Shown: piece after piece, positions 25,949-33,227 of the stretch | Position numbering within the stretch: position 1 is the stretch's first letter | Layout: each line of letters begins with the position of its first letter | Assembly: GCA_937924775.1 (NCBI GenBank) | Contig: CALDUT010000007.1 | Location: 186,001 to 250,000 of the forward strand | Reading direction: 5' to 3' | DNA from: an uncultured Gemmata sp. | Lineage (GTDB): Bacteria; Planctomycetota; Planctomycetia; Gemmatales; Gemmataceae | DNA: 64,000 bases | Program-made: the position numbers and the translations under genes | Notes under the pieces: generated by a model | What the model saw: the letters and a program-made list of their open reading frames with translations, nothing else | Databases searched by the model: none | What the model was told of the DNA's origin: nothing

Positions 25949-26077
25949 ACCCGCGGCCACGAGAACGGTCCTCGATCGTAAATGCCGAAACTGTAACTTG
26001 TTATAGCTTGCTGGAGGGTCTGCGGGAAGTCGTTTCGACCGGAACCACCGTTTCGAACATAAGAGTTAGTGCAGTAA

Positions 26078-26225
26078 AGAGTTGCGGCGAGTCCTACCGT
26101 CGGCGAGGGGGCAGTTCAATCTTCAATCGGAAAAGTCGATCGGGGCAAGAGTTGTGGCGAGCTCTACCGCGTCGCGGAATCATTTCGATCGCACATCCGG
26201 AGGAATAAAAAGATTCGCGGCGAGC
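26078..26225. repeat. Three spaced copies of AGA(G/T)T(T/C)G(C/T)GGCGAG
   Basis: Copies at 26078-26100, 26148-26170 (19 of 23 matched) and 26211-26224 are 70 and 63 bp apart. The last overlaps the terminator stem. They look like decayed tandem units, possibly of an older terminator/attenuator repeat. Confidence 0.4.
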
Positions 26226-26239
26226 AATTTCGGCTCGCC
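26203..26239 (-). terminator. Rho-independent terminator of the second lipoprotein/DUF1559 pair
   Basis: GGCGAGC at 26219-26225 pairs with GCTCGCC at 26233-26239 around a 7-base loop. On the minus strand the stem is followed by GCGAATCTTTTTATT, a U-rich tail. It sits 55 bp beyond the stop of the lipoprotein gene. Confidence 0.6.
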
Positions 26240-26293
26240 ACGGCAACGCCCCCAGGGGCCGGTTTGTACTTCCTGAGCCACCCGCGTGGGTGG

Positions 26294-26734
26294 TCACTTC
26301 TTTTTCTTCGATTCGAGCTTGATCTCGATCGGTTTACCGTCACCGGTGACGGTGTAAGCCAACACAGTTTGGGCCGGGTTGCTGTAGTACGGCGGGAAAT
26401 CGTCTTTGATGTCCACTCCTTCAACGATTGCGCCGGCACCCTGTTCGCTATCCCCGGCTTGGATGTTAGCCGCTTTGCTCACGGTGACTTTGTAGCGACC
26501 GGCTATCAATCCTTTTTTGCCTTTAGCACTGTTGACGACGAACTTTCCATCAGTGCCAGTGACCGCATAGCCACCGGAAGTGGGGTCCGTGTCGCCATCC
26601 GGGAAGAAGCGAACTGTGGCATCGGCCACGGGTTTATCGTCGAGGGTGACGATACCGGAAACGGGAAGTTCCGGCCCGCCATTACCTCCACAACCGGCCA
26701 GAACAATCAGCGACACACACAACACCAATCGCAT
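26294..26734 (-). CDS. Transthyretin-like lipoprotein, paralogue of the one at 8088
   Basis: 146 residues from the ATG at 26734, chosen because TGAGGA lies six bases upstream and the lipoprotein signal then has normal length (MRLVLCVSLIVLAGC, lipobox LAGC). The mature part is a beta-sandwich, with SGIVTLDDKPVADATVRFFP and YAVTGTDGKFVV, closely like the 8088 lipoprotein. It ends in a basic KLESKKKK tail. The DUF1559 gene directly upstream on the same strand stops 30 bp before, repeating the arrangement at 8088-9577. An earlier in-frame TTG overlaps that stop and is less likely. Confidence 0.78.
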   Translation of the reverse strand: MRLVLCVSLIVLAGCGGNGGPELPVSGIVTLDDKPVADATVRFFPDGDTDPTSGGYAVTGTDGKFVVNSAKGKKGLIAGRYKVTVSKAANIQAGDSEQGAGAIVEGVDIKDDFPPYYSNPAQTVLAYTVTGDGKPIEIKLESKKKK

Positions 26735-26763
26735 AAGAATCCTCATACCCATGGATGTGGGGA

Positions 26764-27885
26764 TCAAGGTAGGTTGACAACAGAGCCGTCGGACATCAAC
26801 GCCACCATTTCCAGTGTGAGCGCCGGAACCGTTTCGCGGACAAAGCGAATGGAGCCGTCGCCCATCGCGAACATCGCGCCACCGGCGTGGAGGCTACCCA
26901 CACGGCCCCAGTCGCCCAAGCGGCCCGGTCGCGGGGGGTCGGTGGTACTTGTCGGGTTGCATCGTGTGGTCCAGGTGGCGATCAGAGACCAATTGTTAAT
27001 GCCTTGGGTCGGGTCCGCACTACTGGCCACCCGGGCCCGGCCCGGATCCAGACCGGTTTGCACCCAGCCGCGATACGCCCACACTTCCCCCCAACCGTTG
27101 CACCGCGGTTCGACAAGGGTTTCACCCAGCAAAAAGGTGTTGCTCGAGCCGTCCATGGCATCTTCAATCTTGCTAGTGCTGTTTTCCCCGAAGTAGTAGC
27201 GGGTACCCGGGGTACCGCTATTGCGCCACCAGTTGCAGGTGCTGAAGTCGTTGGCTGTGCGGGTGATGAAGTCGTAATTGGTGCGTTGACCCGGCAGACC
27301 GGCACCGGCACCGTAGCGGTTGGGGTGAGCTTGAGCATTGCTTTGACGCGGGCCGGGGTCGGTCGGGCAAATGAACATGGGAATGGGCGTGTTGGCCAGC
27401 CGCATGTTCACGGTGGCTGCGGTGCTGACAGCCCCGGTGTTGCCCATCCATGGCGGACCCGAGTAATTCCCCCGTTGATTGCGGATCGCCCCCGCATTAT
27501 CCCAAATCACATCGCTGAAGGGCAAATTCAGGTCCATTTGCCGGAACAACGCGTCCTGTTCAATGTACGGCAAGACCAACACCCATCCGCTCATGTTCAG
27601 GACCTGGACTTCGCCGGCACCGGTGGTGGTACTGAAACAGAAGCCATAATTGCGACCGGCCGGCGGCAATGTTCCATTGGCGCTTTGATAGTTGTGACAG
27701 GCCAACGCGAGTTGTTTGAGATTGTTCGAACAACGCATCCGGGCCGCCGCTTCCCGGACTTTCTGGACTGCGGGCAATAGAAGCCCAATCAGAATCGCGA
27801 TAATCGCGATGACGACAAGAAGTTCAATCAGCGTGAAACCACGCCCGACGAACCGTGAACGAGAACGTGCAAGACAAGACATCAT
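26764..27885 (-). CDS. DUF1559 pseudopilin-like secreted protein
   Basis: 373 residues from the ATG at 27885, with GAGGAG seven bases upstream. A basic leader (CLARSRSRFVGRG) precedes the full prepilin motif FTLIELLV and a hydrophobic helix, then the DUF1559 core: REAAARMRCSNNLKQLALACHN and a mid-region SCNWWRNSGTPG-like insertion (here TCNWWRNSGTPGTRYYFGEN). A DAMDGSSNTFLLGE box and FAMGDGSIRFVRE follow near the end. It is expected to be cleaved by prepilin peptidase and exported by a type II/IV pilus-like system. It is paired with the lipoprotein downstream. Confidence 0.93.
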   Translation of the reverse strand: MMSCLARSRSRFVGRGFTLIELLVVIAIIAILIGLLLPAVQKVREAAARMRCSNNLKQLALACHNYQSANGTLPPAGRNYGFCFSTTTGAGEVQVLNMSGWVLVLPYIEQDALFRQMDLNLPFSDVIWDNAGAIRNQRGNYSGPPWMGNTGAVSTAATVNMRLANTPIPMFICPTDPGPRQSNAQAHPNRYGAGAGLPGQRTNYDFITRTANDFSTCNWWRNSGTPGTRYYFGENSTSKIEDAMDGSSNTFLLGETLVEPRCNGWGEVWAYRGWVQTGLDPGRARVASSADPTQGINNWSLIATWTTRCNPTSTTDPPRPGRLGDWGRVGSLHAGGAMFAMGDGSIRFVRETVPALTLEMVALMSDGSVVNLP

Positions 27886-28064
27886 TTCTCCACTCCTCAC
27901 CCAGACAGAATTAGGAAGTGATAGAGGGTCCATAGACCTCAAGAATAGAGGGAGTGTCCTGAGTATACATAGAACTTTCACACGCTGTAAAGTGCCTGTT
28001 TTTCATTTTTGTCACTTTTGGCGGCACCGCTCCGCCGTGATTGTGGCCCGCCACGAAAGCCCGA

Positions 28065-29141
28065 TTAGCGCGCCCATTCGATCCCCGGTTCGCCCTCACA
28101 CACTTCCCCGATTCGCCACGCGGCGATGCCTTCATCAACTAGGTGTTGGAGGATAGCCGCGGCCGCTGCGGCTTGCGCGATCACGACAAAGCCGATGCCC
28201 ATGTTGAACACGCGGAACATCTCGGCTTCGGCGATATTCCCCAGCGTTTGCAACCATGTGAACACTGGGGGGCACGTCCACGCCTGCCGCTGGAGAGTTA
28301 CGCGGCAGCCAGGGGGGAGAATGCGGCGGAGGTTGTCGGGCAGTCCGCCCCCGGTGATATGGGCCAGGCCGTGGATGGCCGCGCGGTGCGTGGCGAGCAG
28401 CCGGCGAATCGGCTGAACATACAACCGCGTGGGGGTCAGCAGTTCGTCGCCGACAGTTCGGCCTAGTTCTGGCACGCGATCGGCGATGTGTAACCGGGCC
28501 ACCTCAAAGACGACTTTCCGCACCAGACTGAAACCGTTGGAGTGCAGCCCACTGGAGGCCAGACCAATGACCGCGTCACCCGGTTGGATGGCGCGGCCAT
28601 CGATAATCTGATCCCGTTCGACGATTCCTGCCGCAAATCCGGCCAAATCGAAGTCGCCCGGTTGGTAGAAGTCGGGCAGAATGGCGGTTTCGCCCCCCCC
28701 GAGGGCACAGCCGGAGTCGCGGCAACCGTCGGCGATTCCTTGGATCAGTTGTTCGGTGAGGCCGGGATTGTCGCTGGCCATCGCGAGATAATCGAGGAAG
28801 ACCAGCGGCTCGCCCCCGGTGCAGATGAGATCGTTGACCGACATCGCGACCAGGTCAATGCCAACGGTGTCGAACGTTTGCATCATCTGGGCAATTTTGA
28901 GCTTACTGCCAACACCGTCGGTACAAGTGACCAAGACCGGGTGGGTGTAGTTTCCAGCGGCGGCCAAATCGAAGAGGCTGGCGAACCCGCCGACGCCCTT
29001 GCCCCCGCGGCGAGGCGGGAACGGCGGTGGCATCACCCCGGCGCGATGCGTACGGGCCAGATGCGTTTGAATGCCGGCGATGGTTTGCTCGTATTGCTCG
29101 AGGTCTAAGCCGGCTTTTTTGTAATCCCACTGTTCGGGCAT
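28065..29141 (-). CDS. purM: Phosphoribosylformylglycinamidine cyclo-ligase
   Basis: 358 residues, normal for PurM. The start MPEQWDYKKAGLDLEQYEQ at 29141 has AGGA upstream and carries the family N-terminal YKxAGVD-type motif. Diagnostic segments: VTCTDGVGSKLKIA, MSVNDLICTGGEPLVFLDYL, GCALGGGETAILPDFY, and HITGGGLPDNLRRILP in the C-terminal domain. It closes the imidazole ring in step five of purine synthesis, using ATP to make aminoimidazole ribonucleotide. It stands alone rather than in a pur operon; the next gene upstream is divergent. Confidence 0.96.
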   Translation of the reverse strand: MPEQWDYKKAGLDLEQYEQTIAGIQTHLARTHRAGVMPPPFPPRRGGKGVGGFASLFDLAAAGNYTHPVLVTCTDGVGSKLKIAQMMQTFDTVGIDLVAMSVNDLICTGGEPLVFLDYLAMASDNPGLTEQLIQGIADGCRDSGCALGGGETAILPDFYQPGDFDLAGFAAGIVERDQIIDGRAIQPGDAVIGLASSGLHSNGFSLVRKVVFEVARLHIADRVPELGRTVGDELLTPTRLYVQPIRRLLATHRAAIHGLAHITGGGLPDNLRRILPPGCRVTLQRQAWTCPPVFTWLQTLGNIAEAEMFRVFNMGIGFVVIAQAAAAAAILQHLVDEGIAAWRIGEVCEGEPGIEWAR

Positions 29142-29286
29142 GGTCCTGTTCCTTGAGAGAAAGTTACGCTCCGGTGTTGGGAGGCCGAGTCGGCGAGGGG
29201 GCCGCAGCACCCGGCATTGACCGCGATTCCCCCCTCGGGCTATAGTCCCCGCCCCGTGGCCGGCTATCAGTGGGCCGCGTGTACAA

Positions 29287-30855
29287 ATGCTGTACAACCA
29301 TCGGGATGGGTGGGGAATGGCGTTAACGCTTTGGGCCACTGCCGTAGTGCCCGCCGCAGAACCGGCCTTTGAATCCGGGTGGGCGTATTTCCGCTGGCTG
29401 CACGAGCTGTTGCCAGCCCCTTTCTTTCATACGCAACCGTTTCTGGTATTTTTTGCGGGGGTGCTGGTCGCGTACTGGATGATCCCGCGGCGCTGGCTGA
29501 TGGCCCGCATTTGGTTGCTGGTGGTCGCCAGTTTCCACTTTTACGCGGCGTGGAGCTACGAACTGGCATTCCTGGTGACCGGCACCACCATCGCCGATTA
29601 CCTGTTTGGCCGATTCATGGGGCTCACCAACCGGCAGAAGCTCCGCCGGGCGATTCTGTTCTCCAGTATCGGTATGAACCTCGGCATTCTCTGCTACTTC
29701 AAATATCGGGGATTCTTCCTCAACGAACTGTACGCAGTCTTGGTCAAACTCGGCTATCAACCGGGTTTTGCTCCGCTGGATCCGCTGTCGATCATCATTC
29801 CGTTTGGTATTTCGTTTTACACCTTCGAAGCGATCAGCTACGCGGTGGACGTTTACACCCGCAAGATTGAACCGGAGAAGAGCCTACCACGGTTTCTGCT
29901 GTTCATTTTGTTTTTCCCGCATCTGGTGGCCGGGCCAATTGTCCGGGCCGGCGATTTTCTCCGCCAAACCCGGCGGCCCAAGCGGTGGAACTGGCTCCGG
30001 GTGCAGGTGGGGGTTCAACTCTTCCTGATCGGGGCGTTCAAGAAAATGGCCATTGCCGACCGCATGGCGATGTTCTGCGACCCGGTGTTGAGCAACCCGG
30101 AAGCCTACAACTCGGTGGCGATGTGGTTTGCGGTGCTGGCCTATGCCGTGCGCATCTACTGCGACTTTTCGGGCTATTCCGATATGGCCATCGGAGCCGC
30201 CCACCTGCTCGGTTACAAGCTGACGATGAACTTCAACATGCCCTATTTGGCAGTGAACGTTTCTGATTTTTGGCGCCGCTGGCACATTTCGCTCTCGACG
30301 TGGCTGCGTGACTATGTGTTTATTCCGCTGGGCGGCAGTCGCGGTTCGCGCTGGCAGAATTATCGCAACCTGATGATCACCATGACACTCGGCGGGTTGT
30401 GGCACGGGGCCGCGTGGGGCTACGTCGTGTGGGGGATCGCCCACGGGGCGTTGTTGGTGATCCACAAACAGTTCCAGTATTACTGCGACGATAAACCGCG
30501 GCTGACCGCGTTCCTCGAAACCGCTGGGGGCACCGGCCTGCGGATGTTCGTGACGTTCTTTTGTGTGAGTATGTGTTGGGTGTTGTTCCAACCGGAGTTG
30601 GGCCAGGCCCTGACGGTATTCCACAAGCTCTTCTTCATCCAACCGGGCTTGCGATTGGAGTTGAGTAACCAGAGTCTGTGGGCGACGGTGATCTTCTTAT
30701 TCGCTTGCCAATGGCTGGTCCGGAGTGGGCTGTGGGCGCGAATCTACCCGCGATTGCCAGCCCCGGTGCTGGGGGGGGGCTATGCGATCTGCTTGTGTAC
30801 CGCGTTGGTGCTGGCTCCGGCCAACAGCAGCACGTTCATTTACTTCCAGTTCTAA
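29287..30855 (+). CDS. MBOAT-family O-acyltransferase (AlgI-like)
   Basis: 522 residues with about 10-12 membrane helices. The MBOAT fold is marked by PFGISFYTFEAISYAVDVY, FPHLVAGPIVRAGDFL, VSDFWRRWHISLSTWLRDYVF, and the catalytic His in LGGLWHGAAWGYVVWG. AlgI-type proteins move acyl groups across the membrane to an extracytoplasmic acceptor, working with SGNH-fold partners; two such genes follow at once, so this is a surface-glycan O-acetylation module. The start may be the ATG at 29287 or 29317. A run of nine G (30771-30779) lies near the 3' end. Confidence 0.92.
   Translation: MLYNHRDGWGMALTLWATAVVPAAEPAFESGWAYFRWLHELLPAPFFHTQPFLVFFAGVLVAYWMIPRRWLMARIWLLVVASFHFYAAWSYELAFLVTGTTIADYLFGRFMGLTNRQKLRRAILFSSIGMNLGILCYFKYRGFFLNELYAVLVKLGYQPGFAPLDPLSIIIPFGISFYTFEAISYAVDVYTRKIEPEKSLPRFLLFILFFPHLVAGPIVRAGDFLRQTRRPKRWNWLRVQVGVQLFLIGAFKKMAIADRMAMFCDPVLSNPEAYNSVAMWFAVLAYAVRIYCDFSGYSDMAIGAAHLLGYKLTMNFNMPYLAVNVSDFWRRWHISLSTWLRDYVFIPLGGSRGSRWQNYRNLMITMTLGGLWHGAAWGYVVWGIAHGALLVIHKQFQYYCDDKPRLTAFLETAGGTGLRMFVTFFCVSMCWVLFQPELGQALTVFHKLFFIQPGLRLELSNQSLWATVIFLFACQWLVRSGLWARIYPRLPAPVLGGGYAICLCTALVLAPANSSTFIYFQF
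30771..30779 (+). repeat. Nine-base G homopolymer inside the MBOAT gene
   Basis: The run encodes part of VLGGGY in the last membrane segment. Slippage would change only the C-terminal 25 residues. A C9 run lies in the third gene of the same cluster (32991-32999). Confidence 0.35.
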
Positions 30856-30880
30856 CCCCTTTTCGCGCCGGAGGTGAATT

Positions 30881-32041
30881 GTGCGTTCCGCGGGAACCAC
30901 CAGGCCAACGCGACTGTTCCGCCGACTGTCGGTACGTTTGCGGGTGGTGAAGACACCGACGACACCCCCCGTCCCACTACGGCCACGGATGCAACGCTGC
31001 CAGGCGGCGCGGGCCGTGGTTGTCAGCTTCCTTGTGGCCGTGGTACTGTTGCATCTGGCCGTGGTGCTGATGATGGATGCCGTGTGGCCGCGGTTGCGTG
31101 ATCCCGAATATGGCTTGCGTGTCGCGGCCCTGCGCCAACGCCTGCGCGAACACCCAAACCGCCCCCTGGTTCTGGCGATTGGCAATTCACGAACCGCGAT
31201 GGGGGTTCGTCCGGAAGTGTGGGAAGTGGTTCGCCCCGGCACTGAGCGCGATCCGCTGCTTTTCAACATGGCGATCGTGGGCAGCGGCCCCATCCTGGAG
31301 CTACTCACCCTGCGGCGGGTGTATGCCGATGGTTTCCGCCCCGCTTTGGTCCTTTTGGAGTACTGGCCGCCACTTTTGCGCCAAGATGGCGAATTCGGTG
31401 AAGCGGCGCGCTTCGATCCACGCCGCTTGCGTTGGGGCGACCGGGCCACGATCCGCAGCTACTATCCCAATGCCGCGGCGGTCGAACGCCGGATGTGGCT
31501 GACGCGGTTCAACGCCATCAGCGACAACCGCCAAAGCCTCTTGATTCAAACCGACGACAATTGGTTTCCCCGGCCCTGGCGGCTCAATGGCCATTGGGTC
31601 GATCTGGATGAGTGGGGATGGCTGCCGGGGATGGACCCCGCGCCACACGATGACGCCGCCCGTCGCCGCCTGATCGAACATCAGCGCCCCCTCGCCCTCG
31701 ACCGCTTTCGCGGCCACACGATTCACCCGGATTCCGACCGGGCCCTCCGGGAAGCTGTGGCCCTTGTGCGAACGCAAGGAGCCGCGGTGGCCTTGGTGTA
31801 TTTGCCCGAATCGGCAGAGTATCAAACCTGGTATCCACCAGAGGTAGAACACGCGGCCCGCGAACATCTCGCGACGCTGTGCCGGGAGTTGCGCGTGCCG
31901 CTGATCAACACCCGCGATTGGATCGACGAATGTTATCTAGCCGATGGTTTTCATCTGTCGCGAATCGGGGCTACCCTATTCACCGCCAGGCTCGGCCCGA
32001 TGATGGCCGACTTGTTGGTGCCAAGTGGAAAGCGACGGTAA
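30881..32041 (+). CDS. SGNH-like membrane-anchored protein, partner of the MBOAT (copy 1)
   Basis: 386 residues from a GTG at 30881, preceded by GGAGG. It starts 25 bp after the MBOAT stop. A basic N-terminus and one membrane segment (VVVSFLVAVVLLHLAVVLMM) anchor a periplasmic domain. Its first block, LVLAIGNSRTAMGVRP, resembles SGNH block I (with GNSR at 101-104), and the C-terminal DGFHLS gives the Asp-x-x-His pair of block V. The family (AlgJ/AlgX/DltD-like) transfers acyl groups delivered by the MBOAT. The order MBOAT then two SGNH-like genes supports this; specificity unknown. The stop overlaps the presumed translation region of copy 2. Confidence 0.75.
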   Translation: MRSAGTTRPTRLFRRLSVRLRVVKTPTTPPVPLRPRMQRCQAARAVVVSFLVAVVLLHLAVVLMMDAVWPRLRDPEYGLRVAALRQRLREHPNRPLVLAIGNSRTAMGVRPEVWEVVRPGTERDPLLFNMAIVGSGPILELLTLRRVYADGFRPALVLLEYWPPLLRQDGEFGEAARFDPRRLRWGDRATIRSYYPNAAAVERRMWLTRFNAISDNRQSLLIQTDDNWFPRPWRLNGHWVDLDEWGWLPGMDPAPHDDAARRRLIEHQRPLALDRFRGHTIHPDSDRALREAVALVRTQGAAVALVYLPESAEYQTWYPPEVEHAAREHLATLCRELRVPLINTRDWIDECYLADGFHLSRIGATLFTARLGPMMADLLVPSGKRR

Positions 32042-33117
32042 TTGTCGCCACACCGCCTCCGGTTCCTGCAACGGTCCAGGGAGGATCGCGCTGGCACGCC
32101 GCCCGGCGGGCGATCGTTTGGGGATTGGTGGCGATTGTGGTCGCCAACGTGGGTCTGGCCGTGGCCGTGGAAACGGTGTGGCCGCAATTGCGTGATCCAG
32201 AGTACGGCTACCGCATCGTGCGGCTGCGTGAACGCCAGCGGCAGTGGCCCGAGCGCCCCTTGGTGCTGGTTTTGGGTTCCTCGCGCACGCAGAATGCGAT
32301 TCATCCCCAAGCCATGGAGTTCCCGGAAGACGCCAGCGCCCCTTGGGTGTTCAACTTTGGGATGGCCGGAGCCGGACCGGTGCACCAACGCATTCTGTTG
32401 CAAAAGCTGCTGGGCCAAGGCGTACAGCCGGCGGCCGTGCTGGTGGAACTCTTACCCGTGACGCTCGCCACCCACCACAATGTCGATCCGATTTTCACCC
32501 AAAAAGTGTCGCGGTTGAGTTACGACGACGTCAAACGGCTCGAACCGTATTTGGTTCACCCGGGTGAACTGCGTCGCCGCTGGCTGCAGGAGCGGCTCGC
32601 TACCTGGAGTTCGCAGCAGCCGGTGTTGCTCAGCCACATAGCCCCGTCGTGGCAGGCCTGGTCGCAGCGGATCGATCACCAATGGGAAAGCCTCGACGAT
32701 TTCGGGTATACGCCCTACCCCGCACATAACGCGGCCCAGAAGCGGGCCCAGCGGCAGGAAGTGGCCCGGTCGGAATATGCCGCTTACCTCCAGGATCTTT
32801 TCATCAGCACGCTGGCCACCCGAGCGATTCGCGATCTGGTGGCCGAGTGCCGCGCAGCTGCAATCCCGGTTGCGTTTTTCATCACCCCGGAATCGCCGGT
32901 GTTTCGCAGTTGGTACTCCCCCCGCACGCAGGAAGCCCTCCGTGGCTACATCGACCATTTGACCACGGAACTGGGCTGCCCGGTGTTTCTCCCCCCCCCG
33001 GATTTCACGGAAGACGACTTTGCCGATGGTCACCACATTCTGCCGGCCGCGGCCGACCGCTACAGCCGCTGGCTGGCCCAAACGCATCTGCAACCGTGGT
33101 TGAACGTCCACCGCTGA
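31930..33117 (+). CDS. SGNH-like membrane-anchored protein, partner of the MBOAT (copy 2)
   Basis: A paralogue of the preceding gene. Both share an anchor helix followed by VWPxLRDPEYGxR, and the block I motif (LVLVLGSSRTQNAI, GSSR). The C-terminal catalytic pair is in DGHHILP. The true start is unclear. The ATG at 31930 lies 112 bp inside copy 1, and between it and the anchor there is no other ATG, GTG or TTG in frame. An ATT at 32041, overlapping the stop of copy 1, would fit the gene architecture better. The C9 run at 32991-32999 encodes LPPPDF. Tandem duplication with divergence suggests two acetylation sites or acceptors. Confidence 0.72.
   Translation: MLSSRWFSSVANRGYPIHRQARPDDGRLVGAKWKATVIVATPPPVPATVQGGSRWHAARRAIVWGLVAIVVANVGLAVAVETVWPQLRDPEYGYRIVRLRERQRQWPERPLVLVLGSSRTQNAIHPQAMEFPEDASAPWVFNFGMAGAGPVHQRILLQKLLGQGVQPAAVLVELLPVTLATHHNVDPIFTQKVSRLSYDDVKRLEPYLVHPGELRRRWLQERLATWSSQQPVLLSHIAPSWQAWSQRIDHQWESLDDFGYTPYPAHNAAQKRAQRQEVARSEYAAYLQDLFISTLATRAIRDLVAECRAAAIPVAFFITPESPVFRSWYSPRTQEALRGYIDHLTTELGCPVFLPPPDFTEDDFADGHHILPAAADRYSRWLAQTHLQPWLNVHR
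32991..32999 (+). repeat. Nine-base C homopolymer inside SGNH-like copy 2
   Basis: Encodes Pro residues just before the catalytic Asp-His block. A frameshift here would remove the DGHH motif and inactivate the protein, so this is the most consequential of the homopolymer tracts in the acetylation cluster. Confidence 0.4.
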
Positions 33118-33227
33118 TGGGGCAGCCCACGCGGCGCCGCAGGCGCGTGTTCGTCGCCGTTGAACAGTAGGAATTGTCCCGCCGAATTGGTACACTTGTA
33201 AGAGTGAATGAGTTGATGGAGTGGACC

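Larger units (their letters stand above)
25949..26293. other. Gap between convergent genes with degenerate repeats and a terminator
   Basis: 345 bp without a gene. It carries three degenerate copies of a 14-23 bp sequence (AGAGTTGCGGCGAG and variants) at 26078, 26148 and 26211, and ends with a terminator hairpin for the minus-strand lipoprotein gene. An AGGAGG-like stretch and short frames on the plus strand are not convincing genes. Confidence 0.45.

Noticed and set aside
26887-27780. 297-codon plus-strand frame opposite the second DUF1559 gene
   Set aside because: Antisense shadow. DUF1559 motifs are continuous on the minus strand.
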